From assembly GCF_004803915.1 (NCBI RefSeq), contig NZ_CP039396.1:1426001-1490000 (forward strand): DNA of 64,000 nucleotides. Reading direction: 5' to 3'. Source of the DNA: Duncaniella dubosii. GTDB taxonomy: Bacteria; Bacteroidota; Bacteroidia; Bacteroidales; Muribaculaceae. Made by a program: the position numbers and the translations under genes. Positions 26,938-35,961 of the stretch are shown in pieces; position 1 is the first letter of the stretch; every line of letters starts with the position of its first letter. The notes below the pieces were generated by a model, which had not been told where the DNA came from, did no database searches, and worked only from the letters and a program-made list of their open reading frames with translations.

Positions 26938-27732
26938 TTATTGAGCCTTAGATACAGATTCAACGGCTGCAGCCTGGTCGCGAAGTAATTTTTCTTTATT
27001 AAAAATATATGTGGCGCTATGTATTTTGCCGGCCGGAAAATTGATTATATCTTCCGGGTTGATCGGCAGAGCGCAATAACGGGTTTCGAAATGGAGATGT
27101 GGTCCTGTTGAATTTCCGCTTGATCCGCCGATAGCTATCGGGTCTCCGGCTTTAAGTGTGGTCGTGGGAACAACAGTTATGGAGTCGAGGTGCGCATATA
27201 ATGTCTGCAATCCATTTGGATGGCTCATTATGATATAATAGCCATATCCACGTTTATCGTAGCCTGTAGTGGCGACATATCCCGGAAATGCGGCGCGTAT
27301 GATATCTCCTTTCTTGATGCCGATATCAATGCCTCTGTGCATGCGGATGGTCTTGCGCTTTGATTTGCGTTTGCGAGGTCCGAAAACGGATGTGATAGGA
27401 CCTCTTGCCGGCATGACGAATTCGCTTACGTTTATATGTACATCTCCCTCCGGAGCTTTTCCTTTGCTGAACAGAGCTCCGGCCTTATTGAAGCCTATGA
27501 ATCCTGCATCAAAAAGGCTTCCCATGTAGTCGAGGGTCGTATTCAGAACTTGTGTGTCTTGCTGCCTGACAGATTCGGTCATGGCTGAGATTATTTTGTC
27601 TAAATCTGACGGCTGGAGAGGGATGGTGTCGGTAACGACGGTGTCATTCCCAAATACTACAATATCAGCGCTCGCAACCGGTGTGGCTGCGAGCGTGATA
27701 AGTAATAGTGAAGATTGAAGATTCAAGTTCAC
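26938..27732 (-). CDS. M23 family peptidoglycan endopeptidase, secreted
   Basis: 264 residues with a GTG start (MNLNLQSSLLLITLAATPVA), which gives a good signal peptide ending ASA; no ATG is available upstream in frame. The LytM-type zinc domain occupies about 110-235: MHRGIDIG holds the first His and Asp ligands, YAHLD and GPHLHFETR (HxH) the remaining catalytic and zinc residues, so it is probably active. It would cut peptide cross-links in the cell wall. It lies 25 bases after the wzz-like gene, last in the export operon, and may open the wall for the exported polymer or its machinery. Confidence 0.88.
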   Translation of the reverse strand: MNLNLQSSLLLITLAATPVASADIVVFGNDTVVTDTIPLQPSDLDKIISAMTESVRQQDTQVLNTTLDYMGSLFDAGFIGFNKAGALFSKGKAPEGDVHINVSEFVMPARGPITSVFGPRKRKSKRKTIRMHRGIDIGIKKGDIIRAAFPGYVATTGYDKRGYGYYIIMSHPNGLQTLYAHLDSITVVPTTTLKAGDPIAIGGSSGNSTGPHLHFETRYCALPINPEDIINFPAGKIHSATYIFNKEKLLRDQAAAVESVSKAQ

Positions 27733-27757
27733 GATTATGGATGTGTGATGCGGGATA

Positions 27758-28876
27758 TTATTGCGTGATGATTTTCTTTACCGAATTAATGGTGTCGGAG
27801 AAGAGTATCTTGGCGCAGGCCATGACTGCTCCGAGGAATACGAAGCCGATAAGAATCATAGGCTTTGACGGCTTTGAAGGTTTGATGGGGACTGTGGCCG
27901 GTTCGACTGTAGCATAAACCGGTGTCGTTTCCTGCACCTTGGCTTTGGCCATCTGAAGCTGCTGTGATGTCTGGTTGAACAGGCTGAACGCAAGGTTGGC
28001 TTCATTCGTGAGGCGTTCGCGGGTAACCTGAGCCGAATGTAGGCTGAGTCCTTGGTTGCGGTCAAGATAGTCAGCAAGACGCTGCTGAGCGTCATAGTAA
28101 TCCTTGCGGGCCTCCTCGTTGAGCTGGTTGGCATATGCGAGGTCCTGACGGGCCTTTGATGTTCGATAGTCCGTGATGAATGCCTGAAGGTGGGCTGCCA
28201 CAGTGTCGGCAAGCAGAGCGGAAACAAGCGGATTCTGCATGGTTACCGAAATTGTATTCACACCGGTCTCTTCATCATAAGAACACACGATGCGTTCTGC
28301 CAGCGCTTCTTTGACTTCCTGCTGATCTTTTGTGAGACGGAAGGGGTTGGTTGTCCCGTCGCCGCCTTCTTCTTCATCTTCATCGCGGAAGAATGAGACT
28401 ATTCCACCGACGGCTTTGAGTGGCAATCCGAAAAGATAGCCCCACCATGTGCCGGAAGTATGGTCTTCTATATAGGAATATACTGTATAGGTGGAATCGG
28501 TCTTGCTTTCTGTCACGGGTACATCAAAAAGACCTACGAGAAATGGACCTGAAGACAGCACATCAGGGTAGAGCGGAGGCATTACGGCATCTGCTCCGGC
28601 GCTTGCGCTGTTGAGGTTGATACCAGCCATTGCTGCCAGAGATCCAAGCTTGCCTGCGCCTCCGGTATTATTTCCGCTAAGTTCGGGCGCAAGCTTTATG
28701 GTCGTTGTGTATTCTTTGGGAATGCTGAACGCTACGACAAGTCCGACAATGGCAGCAATACCGGCATACGTGAAGATCGTACGACGTGATTTCCACAATT
28801 TCGCGGCGATTTCAAGGAGATCTATTTCTTCTTCGTCGTGATCGGTGCGAACAAGCGCATCATTTTCATTGCTCAT
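27758..28876 (-). CDS. Wzz-type polysaccharide chain-length determinant
   Basis: A 372-residue inner-membrane protein. A cytoplasmic N-terminus with EEIDLLEIAAKLWKSRRTIF leads into TM1 (about 34-54). A long periplasmic region follows, with a coiled coil (about 235-305, LAYANQLNEEARKDYYDAQQ). A Pro-rich motif (PIKPSKPSKP) precedes TM2 (about 340-360), the classic Wzz order. There is no C-terminal tyrosine kinase domain. Its acidic insert (DEDEEEGGDGTT, about 160) is unusual. It sits between the Wza-like exporter and the M23 peptidase and probably sets polymer length for capsule or O-antigen-like glycan; no glycosyltransferase cluster is in the window. Confidence 0.9.
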   Translation of the reverse strand: MSNENDALVRTDHDEEEIDLLEIAAKLWKSRRTIFTYAGIAAIVGLVVAFSIPKEYTTTIKLAPELSGNNTGGAGKLGSLAAMAGINLNSASAGADAVMPPLYPDVLSSGPFLVGLFDVPVTESKTDSTYTVYSYIEDHTSGTWWGYLFGLPLKAVGGIVSFFRDEDEEEGGDGTTNPFRLTKDQQEVKEALAERIVCSYDEETGVNTISVTMQNPLVSALLADTVAAHLQAFITDYRTSKARQDLAYANQLNEEARKDYYDAQQRLADYLDRNQGLSLHSAQVTRERLTNEANLAFSLFNQTSQQLQMAKAKVQETTPVYATVEPATVPIKPSKPSKPMILIGFVFLGAVMACAKILFSDTINSVKKIITQ

Positions 28877-28906
28877 AATATGATAGGATAATGAGAGGTG
28901 GAAATT

Positions 28907-31306
28907 TTATTTAAACATAGTTGCGACTGCCGCGCTCATTGTACCGAGCGAACCGAGTGTCGATGCGATTGCAAGAGCCTTTGTCCAGTCGAATGCCTGT
29001 TTGTCGGGTTTTGACGGAATGATAATCTGGCATCCGGGCTCGATTGGCGTATTCTTTTTTGCTCGTGCCACCATGCCGTTCATGTATACGATGAAAGCTC
29101 TTTTCTTGTTGGCGCGGTCGCCATAGCCACCGGCGAGATTGATATAATCTTTTATCTTCAGACCCGGCTTGTAGGTTACGGTATTGGGAACCATCACGTC
29201 GCCTGAAATTTTAACTGTGCTTATCTGTCCCGGAACAAACAGGCGGTCATCGGCGCGGAGTACGATGTCATCGTCGCTACCAGGGTTGGCAAGAGCCTTT
29301 TCAAGGTCGATACCGACAGAATAATAATCCGAAACCTGAAGTTTGCCGATTGAGATAGAGTCTTCACCGGCCGAGCCTCTTGCAAGGCGCAGTGTCTCGT
29401 CGCGGGCCGCTTTTTCTTCTTCGGTCATTTTGCGCATGAGGTTTGCTCCACGCACATAAGCCTCGGGAGTGAGACCGCCGGCACGCTTTATAAAGCTGCT
29501 GATGCGTTCGTTGCGTTCCTGAAGCACATATCCGCCGGCAAATGTCACTTCGCCTGCTATTTCGATGAACTGCTGCGGAACATAGTTGGGGCTGCGGCGC
29601 ACTTCAACGATGTCGTAAGGCTGGAGAACGAATTCGTTGTCGTCGCCAAGGAGAAGTCCGTCTTTAAGTGAGAATGTATATGTACGGGCGATCTGGGCGT
29701 CAGATGTAACCGACATGGGATCGACAATACGGCGTGAAACATCGACTTTGGCATAAGATGCGCCTTCGAGAAGACCGCCGGCTGTAAGAATGAGGTCTTC
29801 GATAGAGGTGTTTTCAGCATAAGGATATGTGCCGGGGTTTGCTACGCTGCCTCGGATTGAGAATCCTCCGCGGTCGAAGATTTCTCTTACGCTTGAGATG
29901 ATAAGTACGTCGTTGCGCTTAAGGGTCACGTCGGGGGCTGTGCCGTTAAGAATAGCTCCGAGGTCAACGGATTCTGCAACGAGAGTCAGATCCGGAGCTT
30001 CGCGGTAAAGCATCGCGCGTGAGGTGTATGCGTCTTCGGCAAGACCGTCGGCGCTGCGGATAAGGTCGCGGATTGTAGAAATGCCTGAGCCGAGTGAGAA
30101 GAGGCCGGGGCGCATGGCCGCACCACGGAGTTCTACCTGATTGCTGTAGCGGTCAAGGATAGTTCCGACAGTTACGATGTCACCGTCGTTGAGACGGTAG
30201 CTGTCATATTCGGCTTGTGCGATGTTGTAAAGTTCTTTTTCTTTTCCTGACTGTCGTGCCACGCGTACCATTTCTGTGTAAGCGTCGCCTGAGAAGCCTC
30301 CGGCAAATTCGATCGCGTTTCCAAGAGTTTCAGACGGCTTCAACTCATAGAACATCGGGCGCTTGACATTGCCGGTCACGTTTACGAGCTGGGTATAGGG
30401 CGGAACCATGATGATGTCGCCTTCCTGCAGGCGGATGTTGCCTTTCTGATTGCCGTTGAACAGGAAGTCATAGATGTCGACATCGGCAACCTTGCGGCCG
30501 TTTCGGCGTACTTCCACGTTACGGAGTGAACCGATGTCGTTGATGCCGCCGGCATTGTAGAGCGCATGGAATACGGTTGAGAACGGAGAGAGGCGATATG
30601 TGCCCGGGGTGGATACTTCACCCATGATGTTTACCTGAATGGTTCGCATCTGACCAAGTGTCACGGCGATATCTGTCGCTTCGTTGTCGACTCCTGAATA
30701 TTTCGATGAGAATGCCGAGCGGATATGGTCGTTTGCCTGATTGATTGTCATTCCGTTCAGATAGATCGGGCCAAGCTGGGCAATCATGATGCTTCCTTCA
30801 GGTGAAATAGTGCTGCGGAGGTGGTCTTCGCTGACACCCCAGATGTCAATCACGACCTCGTCGCCGGGGCCGAGGCGGTAGTCCTGCGGAGTGGCGACGT
30901 TTTCGTTCGGCTCAAAAGTGAGGTTTCTTGAATTGAACACATTGTGGCCGAAAATTTTGCTGACGCTGGCCGGCTCTACTTCGTTTGCTTCGGGATTCTG
31001 GATTACATCCTCGAATACAACGCTTGTCTCGCCGGTGGTACGCTGCGCGCGCGAGCGTCCTTCGCCGGCGGTCACAGGCTGGTCGCCGGTCTCAAGGGTG
31101 CCGGCGTCATACTTGGCTTTGAGGCGTTTCACCTGCTCGGGTGTGACACCTTTGGCAACGAGTTCGTGCCCAATCTGTTGCTCTGATTTGCCGAGGGCCA
31201 TTTGTGCCTTGACATATTGAACTACTTGGTCGTCGGTCATAGCCGCCGAAGCAGACATAGCTCCGGCCAGCAGAAGCAACGTAAAAAGAAAAGGTTTGAT
31301 TTTCAT
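28907..31306 (-). CDS. Large SLBB-domain polysaccharide export protein (Wza-like)
   Basis: 799 residues from the start at 31306 (MKIKPFLFTLLLLAGAMSAS), which gives a signal peptide. An N-terminal helical region (VVQYVKAQMALGKSEQQIG, KGVTPEQVKRLKAKY) typical of Bacteroidetes versions is followed by the Poly_export domain (about 135-215, DYRLGPGDEVVIDIWG). Four to six SLBB beta-grasp units come next (for example VNIMGEVSTPGTYRL, VTGNVKRPMFYELKPSETLG, IAGEVTFAGGYVLQERNERI). A short hydrophobic C-terminus (ALAIASTLGSLGTMSAAV) ends it. It is twice the size of E. coli Wza. It forms the outer-membrane or periplasmic channel for polysaccharide. First gene of a three-gene operon. Confidence 0.9.
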   Translation of the reverse strand: MKIKPFLFTLLLLAGAMSASAAMTDDQVVQYVKAQMALGKSEQQIGHELVAKGVTPEQVKRLKAKYDAGTLETGDQPVTAGEGRSRAQRTTGETSVVFEDVIQNPEANEVEPASVSKIFGHNVFNSRNLTFEPNENVATPQDYRLGPGDEVVIDIWGVSEDHLRSTISPEGSIMIAQLGPIYLNGMTINQANDHIRSAFSSKYSGVDNEATDIAVTLGQMRTIQVNIMGEVSTPGTYRLSPFSTVFHALYNAGGINDIGSLRNVEVRRNGRKVADVDIYDFLFNGNQKGNIRLQEGDIIMVPPYTQLVNVTGNVKRPMFYELKPSETLGNAIEFAGGFSGDAYTEMVRVARQSGKEKELYNIAQAEYDSYRLNDGDIVTVGTILDRYSNQVELRGAAMRPGLFSLGSGISTIRDLIRSADGLAEDAYTSRAMLYREAPDLTLVAESVDLGAILNGTAPDVTLKRNDVLIISSVREIFDRGGFSIRGSVANPGTYPYAENTSIEDLILTAGGLLEGASYAKVDVSRRIVDPMSVTSDAQIARTYTFSLKDGLLLGDDNEFVLQPYDIVEVRRSPNYVPQQFIEIAGEVTFAGGYVLQERNERISSFIKRAGGLTPEAYVRGANLMRKMTEEEKAARDETLRLARGSAGEDSISIGKLQVSDYYSVGIDLEKALANPGSDDDIVLRADDRLFVPGQISTVKISGDVMVPNTVTYKPGLKIKDYINLAGGYGDRANKKRAFIVYMNGMVARAKKNTPIEPGCQIIIPSKPDKQAFDWTKALAIASTLGSLGTMSAAVATMFK

Positions 31307-31373
31307 AAGGTTGTTGTTGTGTAAATAACCCCCATATAGCAGCATTGCGCGTCAAGGGATGCAAAATTTGGTG

Positions 31374-31404
31374 CAAAGGTAGTAACTTTCAGTGTATTAT
31401 ACAA
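31374..31404 (-). promoter_or_regulatory. Promoter of the polysaccharide export operon
   Basis: Minus strand: TTG (31404-31402), 20 nt, TACCTTTG (31381-31374), an exact -7 match, about 67 bases before the start at 31306. The rest of the gap to 31599 contains a plus-strand TACTTTTG at 31573-31580 that may serve the coiled-coil gene. Confidence 0.6.
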
Positions 31405-31599
31405 TAGTTGAGCTGTAAACTGTTTTGTGAAAATTTAACTCGCGGAGGAGATGGTGCGGCCGGTCGGTGCTATTTTGGGAAATTCGTCGAATAATTGCTT
31501 AAAATTTGTTAAACAAACTTCTCCGCGGTTAAATTTTTTCGGGTCTATGAACATGATTACTGAATAAATTATTACTTTTGTGTGAAAATTTAGACAAGC

Positions 31600-31893
31600 A
31601 TGGCTGCAAACCTTCAGGAACGAATAAATAAAATCGAGGCCAAAGCAGCCCTGATGGTCGAACGCTACGGCCTCATGCGCGATGCTCTTGCCGACGCACA
31701 TAAGCGGATTGACGAGCTTGAGGCTGTGATTGTCCGGCAGAAACGGGAACTTCAGGAGCGTGACCGCCAGATTGAATATCTGAAAGTGGCGTCCGTGCTC
31801 ACTCCCGACCATCGCGATGTCGAGGCCACACGTGCCGTGCTTGCTGAATTAGTGCGCGAAATCGACAAGTGCATCAACCAGTTAAGCCTTTGA
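31600..31893 (+). CDS. Coiled-coil protein upstream of zapA
   Basis: 97 residues, almost entirely helical and charged, with heptad spacing in KRIDELEAVIVRQKRELQER and a second helix (ATRAVLAELVREIDKCINQL). It has no signal peptide or membrane segment. Its stop overlaps the zapA start by one base (TGATG), so the two are translationally coupled. Proteins of this kind precede zapA in many Bacteroidales and might act with it at the division ring; that is inference from position only. A -7 box, TACTTTTG, lies at 31573-31580, about 20 bases upstream. Confidence 0.75.
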   Translation: MAANLQERINKIEAKAALMVERYGLMRDALADAHKRIDELEAVIVRQKRELQERDRQIEYLKVASVLTPDHRDVEATRAVLAELVREIDKCINQLSL

Positions 31894-32222
31894 TGACTGA
31901 TAAGATTCTTAATATATCAATCCGTATAGCCGATCAGCCCCGCATGCAGTTGCGCATCCCCGCAAGTCAGGAAGAGCTGGTCAGACGGGCCGAAGCCAAT
32001 ATAAATGAACTGTGGCGGAAATGGTCTGCTATGGATGATTTCAAAGACAAGTCCTCTTCCGAGATACTTGCAATGGTGACTTTCAGGTTCGCCCAGCTTT
32101 ATTTCGGTGCGATGGAAATGTCGGACAGGGTCGATAAAACCTTGTCCGGACTGGAAAAAAGCCTCGACAAGATGCTTTTTGAACTCACTCCCGACAGCGG
32201 AAACCCGGCAAGAGTGCCTTGA
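31893..32222 (+). CDS. zapA: Cell division protein ZapA
   Basis: A 109-residue FtsZ-associated protein that bundles FtsZ filaments. The start at 31893 (MTDKILNISIRIADQPRMQL) is chosen over an upstream in-frame ATG inside the previous gene because it couples by TGATG. Typical ZapA layout: short beta region with IRIPASQEELVRRAEANINE, then a long helix (EILAMVTFRFAQLYFGAMEM) forming the dimer and tetramer coiled coil. A possible 6S RNA and rny follow downstream. Confidence 0.85.
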   Translation: MTDKILNISIRIADQPRMQLRIPASQEELVRRAEANINELWRKWSAMDDFKDKSSSEILAMVTFRFAQLYFGAMEMSDRVDKTLSGLEKSLDKMLFELTPDSGNPARVP

Positions 32223-32372
32223 TTCATCTGTCAGGCGAATTTTACGATTAGACGGGGTTCTCCCCCCTCACTGGAAAAACGAATTCACGCACGCTCAACA
32301 CTCTTTGAGGCTGTCATCACACTGCGGGATGCCGCAGGCGCGAGAAGCCGGGTGTCTGACCGTGCTTTTTTT
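32223..32372 (+). ncRNA. ssrS: Candidate 6S RNA (ssrS) between zapA and rny
   Basis: A non-coding 188-base gap in the zapA-rny interval, the place where I recall 6S RNA lying in Bacteroidales. The 3' half folds convincingly: a long interrupted helix pairs 32289-32303 with 32350-32365 (5 + 3 + 6 bp), a GGCU/AGCC helix and an open bubble follow, and an apical 6-bp hairpin caps it (CTGCGG 32322-32327, CCGCAG 32332-32337). A T7 run ends it at 32366-32372. This rod with a central bubble is 6S-like. The 5' end is uncertain, and no 5' closing helix was proved, so a plain terminator for zapA is the alternative. Confidence 0.5.
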
Positions 32373-32410
32373 ATTATATTATCACATACTTATTCCGTAT
32401 TCCTAACCTT

Positions 32411-33952
32411 ATGGATATATTATTCTACATTTGTGCGGCGCTCATCGGAGCGGCCATCGGAATTGCGATACTGGTTGCTGTGCAGCGTGCCACAGCCCGC
32501 TCTCGCGCCAAGACTATAATCGACGATGCCAACCGTGAAGCCGAGGTCATCATGAAAGACAAGCTTCTCGAAGCTCGTGAACAGGAGCTGAAAATCAAGA
32601 CTGAAGCCGAAAAGCAGGCCAATCAGCGCCTTTCGCGTATACAGAGCGAAGAGTCCAAACTCAAACAGCGTCAGACACAGCTCAATCAGCAGCAGAGCGA
32701 GAACGCACGTGCACGCAACGAAAACGAGCAGACGCGCCAAAATCTCGAAGCCCAGATGGCGGTGGTCGAGCAGCGCAAGGAAGAGCTTGACCGTCTGCGC
32801 CGTACCGCGCAGGACACTCTTGAGCACATCTCGGGTCTTTCAAGCGAGGAAGCCAAGGAAAAACTCATCGATTCGCTTAAAGACGAGGCCAAGACAGCTG
32901 CCAGCGCCTATATAAACGACATTATGGACGAAGCCAAGATGACGGCCAACAAGGAGGCCAAGCGCATCGTAGTCCAGTCGATCCAGCGTCTTGCGACAGA
33001 GACCGCGATTGAAAACTCAGTTACAGTTTTCCATATTGACAGTGACGAGATCAAGGGTCGCATCATCGGCCGGGAGGGTCGTAACATCCGCGCTCTTGAG
33101 GCTGCGACCGGTATCGAGATTATTGTCGACGATACTCCTGAGGCCATCGTGCTCTCAGGTTTTGATCCGGTCCGCCGGGAGATTGCCCGTCTTGCGCTCC
33201 ATCAGCTTGTGGCCGACGGACGCATACATCCCGCGCGTATTGAAGAAGTGGTGGCCAAGGTGCGCAAACAGATCGAGGAAGAGATTGTCGAGACTGGCAA
33301 GCGTACGGCCATCGACCTCGGTATCCACGGTCTCCACCCTGATCTTATCCGTATGGTCGGAAAGATGAAATATCGTTCAAGCTACGGCCAGAACCTCCTG
33401 CAACATTCTCGCGAGACTGCAAACCTCTGTGCCATCATGGCTTCCGAGCTTGGTCTCAACCCGAAGAAAGCACGTCGCGCAGGTCTGCTCCACGACATAG
33501 GCAAAGTGCCTGATGAAGAGCCCGAACTGCCCCACGCACTTCTCGGCATGAAACTTGCCGAAAAATATAAGGAGAAACCAGAAATCTGCAATGCCATCGG
33601 TGCTCACCACGACGAAATCGAGCAGACTTCGCTCCTTGCACCCATCGTTCAGGTCTGTGACGCCATTTCAGGCGCACGTCCCGGTGCTCGCCGTGAAATC
33701 GTCGAGGCATATATCAAGCGACTTAACGACCTTGAGCAGCTTGCCCTCTCATATCCCGGCGTGATCAAGACCTACGCCATTCAGGCCGGTCGAGAACTGC
33801 GCGTGATTGTTGGTGCAGACAAGATTGATGATGTCGAGACCGAAAAGCTGTCGAGTGAGATCGCACGTCGCATTCAGGACGAGATGACATATCCCGGACA
33901 GGTCAAAATCACCGTCATCCGCGAGACCCGCTCCGTCAGCTTTGCTAAGTAA
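32411..33952 (+). CDS. rny: Ribonuclease Y
   Basis: A 513-residue membrane-bound endoribonuclease that starts mRNA decay. The N-terminal membrane anchor ([20 protein letters not shown]) is followed by a long coiled coil (about 30-170), a KH domain (about 205-270, with [20 protein letters not shown]) and an HD domain. Metal ligands are visible in LLHDIGK (about 361-367), with HDEIEQTS downstream, and a C-terminal RNase_Y region ends it. Length is standard. It is followed 14 bases later by ricT. In Bacillus, RicT (YaaT) works with RNase Y, so this adjacency may be functional. Confidence 0.95.
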   Translation: MDILFYICAALIGAAIGIAILVAVQRATARSRAKTIIDDANREAEVIMKDKLLEAREQELKIKTEAEKQANQRLSRIQSEESKLKQRQTQLNQQQSENARARNENEQTRQNLEAQMAVVEQRKEELDRLRRTAQDTLEHISGLSSEEAKEKLIDSLKDEAKTAASAYINDIMDEAKMTANKEAKRIVVQSIQRLATETAIENSVTVFHIDSDEIKGRIIGREGRNIRALEAATGIEIIVDDTPEAIVLSGFDPVRREIARLALHQLVADGRIHPARIEEVVAKVRKQIEEEIVETGKRTAIDLGIHGLHPDLIRMVGKMKYRSSYGQNLLQHSRETANLCAIMASELGLNPKKARRAGLLHDIGKVPDEEPELPHALLGMKLAEKYKEKPEICNAIGAHHDEIEQTSLLAPIVQVCDAISGARPGARREIVEAYIKRLNDLEQLALSYPGVIKTYAIQAGRELRVIVGADKIDDVETEKLSSEIARRIQDEMTYPGQVKITVIRETRSVSFAK

Positions 33953-33966
33953 GGAGGACTTGCGTA

Positions 33967-35394
33967 ATGGAAGAAAAAGACCGCCGTTGTCCACGGGGAA
34001 AGCTTCATTGCTTCAACTGGCTTGAGGATATTCCCGGAGGAATGACTGATTTCGATATTGTCGAAGTGCAGTTTAAGAACACCCGCAAAGGCTTCTATCG
34101 TAATTCTACCAATCTTGACCTTGCCCCCGGCGATGTGGTGGCTGTCGAGGCGTCTCCCGGCCATGATATCGGTACGGTGACACTTACCGGCAAGCTTGTC
34201 GCCCTGCAGATGCGCAGGGTCAATGTGAAGCCCGATGCCGAAATCCGTCGCGTGTTCCGCAAGGCCAAACCTGCTGACCTTGATAAATATGAGGAGGCAA
34301 AAGCACGTGAGAACGACACGATGATTCGTGCCCGCAAAATTGCCGAATCGCTACATCTCAACATGAAAATTGGCGATGTCGAGTATCAGGGCGACGGCAA
34401 CAAGGCGATATTCTATTATATAGCCGACGAGCGCGTTGACTTCCGTCAGCTCATCAAGGTTCTTGCCGATACTTTCAAGGTGAGGATAGAGATGAAGCAG
34501 ATCGGTGCGCGTCAGGAAGCCGGACGCATCGGAGGTATCGGTTCTTGTGGCCGTCCTCTGTGTTGCGCGAGCTGGATGACCAATTTCGTATCGGTCGGCA
34601 CGAGTGCCGCCCGATATCAGGACATCTCGCTTAACCCTCAGAAACTTGCCGGACAGTGCGCCAAACTCAAATGTTGCCTCAATTTTGAGGTGGACACCTA
34701 TGTGGAAAGCGCGAAGCAGATGCCGGGACGTGAAATCCGTCTTGAGACACTTGACAATACCTACTATCATTTCAAGACCGATATTTTCAAGAAGGAAATA
34801 ACCTATTCCACCGACAAGCAGATTGCCGCCAATCTCGTGACCATCGATGCCGCCCGTGCGTTTGAAGTAATCGAGATGAACCATCGTGGCGAGAAGCCTG
34901 AAAGTCTCCTTCGTGAAGGTGACGAGAAGCCCGGAGCGAAAGGCCGTCCGATAGACCTTGCCTCGCAGGACGATCTGACACGATTTGACAAGGCTAAGAA
35001 GAAAAAACGCAAGAAGAAGTCCGCGTCCGCAACCAATGCTTCCGCTCCTGAACCCTCTCAGCAGCCTAATCAGGCCAAGGCTGAGAAACCCAAGGAGCAG
35101 CGTCAGCCTAAGGAGGTTCAGCCGCCGAAATCGGAGTCTGCCAAAACTCCGGCTGCCCAGCAGGGACAGGATGCTCCCGGCGAACGCAAGCCACGTCCGA
35201 AAAACAAACCGAAAAAGCCACAGCAGCCCGACGACCGCAAACGGGATGCCGCGACAAACGACGCTTCTCAGCAGCCACGCCAGCCAAAGGAACAGCCGTC
35301 GCAGCAGCCCAAGTCTCAGCAGCAGTCTGATTCGCGCCAGCGCCCCAACCGCATCCCGAAGGCTTTTCGTGAGAATAATGACACAAAGGAATAA
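33967..35394 (+). CDS. ricT: PSP1-domain protein, RicT/YaaT family, with long basic tail
   Basis: 475 residues. The PSP1 C-terminal domain lies at about 60-235 and carries the conserved Cys cluster GIGSCGRPLCCASW (about 190-202) and GQCAKLKCCLNFE (about 226-238). These coordinate an Fe-S cluster in the B. subtilis RicAFT complex that assists RNase Y. The last 120 residues are a disordered tail rich in Lys, Pro, Gln and Ser (KKKKRKKKSASATN and many QQP repeats), likely RNA-binding or a charged linker. It lies directly after rny and shares one base with gldH (TAATG). The RNase Y link is inferred from the family and position. Confidence 0.87.
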   Translation: MEEKDRRCPRGKLHCFNWLEDIPGGMTDFDIVEVQFKNTRKGFYRNSTNLDLAPGDVVAVEASPGHDIGTVTLTGKLVALQMRRVNVKPDAEIRRVFRKAKPADLDKYEEAKARENDTMIRARKIAESLHLNMKIGDVEYQGDGNKAIFYYIADERVDFRQLIKVLADTFKVRIEMKQIGARQEAGRIGGIGSCGRPLCCASWMTNFVSVGTSAARYQDISLNPQKLAGQCAKLKCCLNFEVDTYVESAKQMPGREIRLETLDNTYYHFKTDIFKKEITYSTDKQIAANLVTIDAARAFEVIEMNHRGEKPESLLREGDEKPGAKGRPIDLASQDDLTRFDKAKKKKRKKKSASATNASAPEPSQQPNQAKAEKPKEQRQPKEVQPPKSESAKTPAAQQGQDAPGERKPRPKNKPKKPQQPDDRKRDAATNDASQQPRQPKEQPSQQPKSQQQSDSRQRPNRIPKAFRENNDTKE

Positions 35395-35870
35395 TGCGCT
35401 CGCTACTGTTTTACATAGCATCGTCACTTGTCATCCTCTTCCTCACTGCGTGTGAGGGTGGGCGGCGTGACTACAGCCGTTGGGCGAATATCTCTCCTGA
35501 GGGCTGGATTTATGCCGATACGGTTTTGCTTCTGCCTGCCGACACTTCCCTTCATGACAATGATTCGCTTGTAAACGCTGCGCTCAAGGTTGCTTTGCGC
35601 CATAGCAACGCCTACCTTTATTCCAATATATGGCTTGAGCTTACCTACCATACCGATAATCACCGTCTTGTGCGTGACACTCTCGATATCCGCCTTGCCG
35701 ATGTCTATGGCCGTTGGCTTGGAAGCGGATTCGGCGCGTCCTATCAGCGTGAGGTGACGGTGAGTCCTGCGGCAGTGGTTGATATTACCCGTCCTATCGC
35801 TTTGCGGCATATCATGCGCGTCGACACCCTTCAGGGAATCGAACAGGTCGGTATTGAAGTCGTAAGATAA
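35394..35870 (+). CDS. gldH: GldH-family lipoprotein
   Basis: 158 residues. The lipoprotein signal ends in LFLTAC (Cys20), and the mature part is beta-rich (IWLELTYHTDNHRLVRDTLD, then GRWLGSGFGASYQREV). This matches GldH, named for its need in Flavobacterium gliding but kept in non-gliding Bacteroidales, where it sits next to the PSP1/RicT gene as here. Its role outside gliding is unknown. It starts within the ricT stop codon, so expression is coupled. A strong terminator follows 27 bases later. Confidence 0.85.
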   Translation: MRSLLFYIASSLVILFLTACEGGRRDYSRWANISPEGWIYADTVLLLPADTSLHDNDSLVNAALKVALRHSNAYLYSNIWLELTYHTDNHRLVRDTLDIRLADVYGRWLGSGFGASYQREVTVSPAAVVDITRPIALRHIMRVDTLQGIEQVGIEVVR

Positions 35871-35896
35871 AAATTCAAGGTTATATTTTGCATTAT

Positions 35897-35931
35897 CGCA
35901 CCTTTCTGCACAGGAAAGGTGCGTATTTTTG
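35897..35931 (+). terminator. Terminator of the rny-ricT-gldH operon
   Basis: Arms CGCACCTTTC (35897-35906) and GAAAGGTGCG (35914-35923), a perfect 10-bp stem, then TATTTTT. The T-tract plus the next base (35924-35931) also reads TATTTTTG, an exact -7 box that could start the next gene, though no good -33 element precedes it. Confidence 0.85.
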
Positions 35932-35961
35932 TGCCGTATAATCTGATACTTTGGAAAAATA

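Noticed and set aside
34351..35427. 358-codon minus-strand frame rich in Leu and Arg
   Set aside because: Antisense to the ricT gene and its Lys/Pro/Gln tail, with no recognisable fold or promoter.
35924..35931. TATTTTTG as promoter of the amidase gene
   Set aside because: It is an exact -7 match, but it is the T-tract of a strong terminator and has no upstream element at the right distance; kept only as a note.
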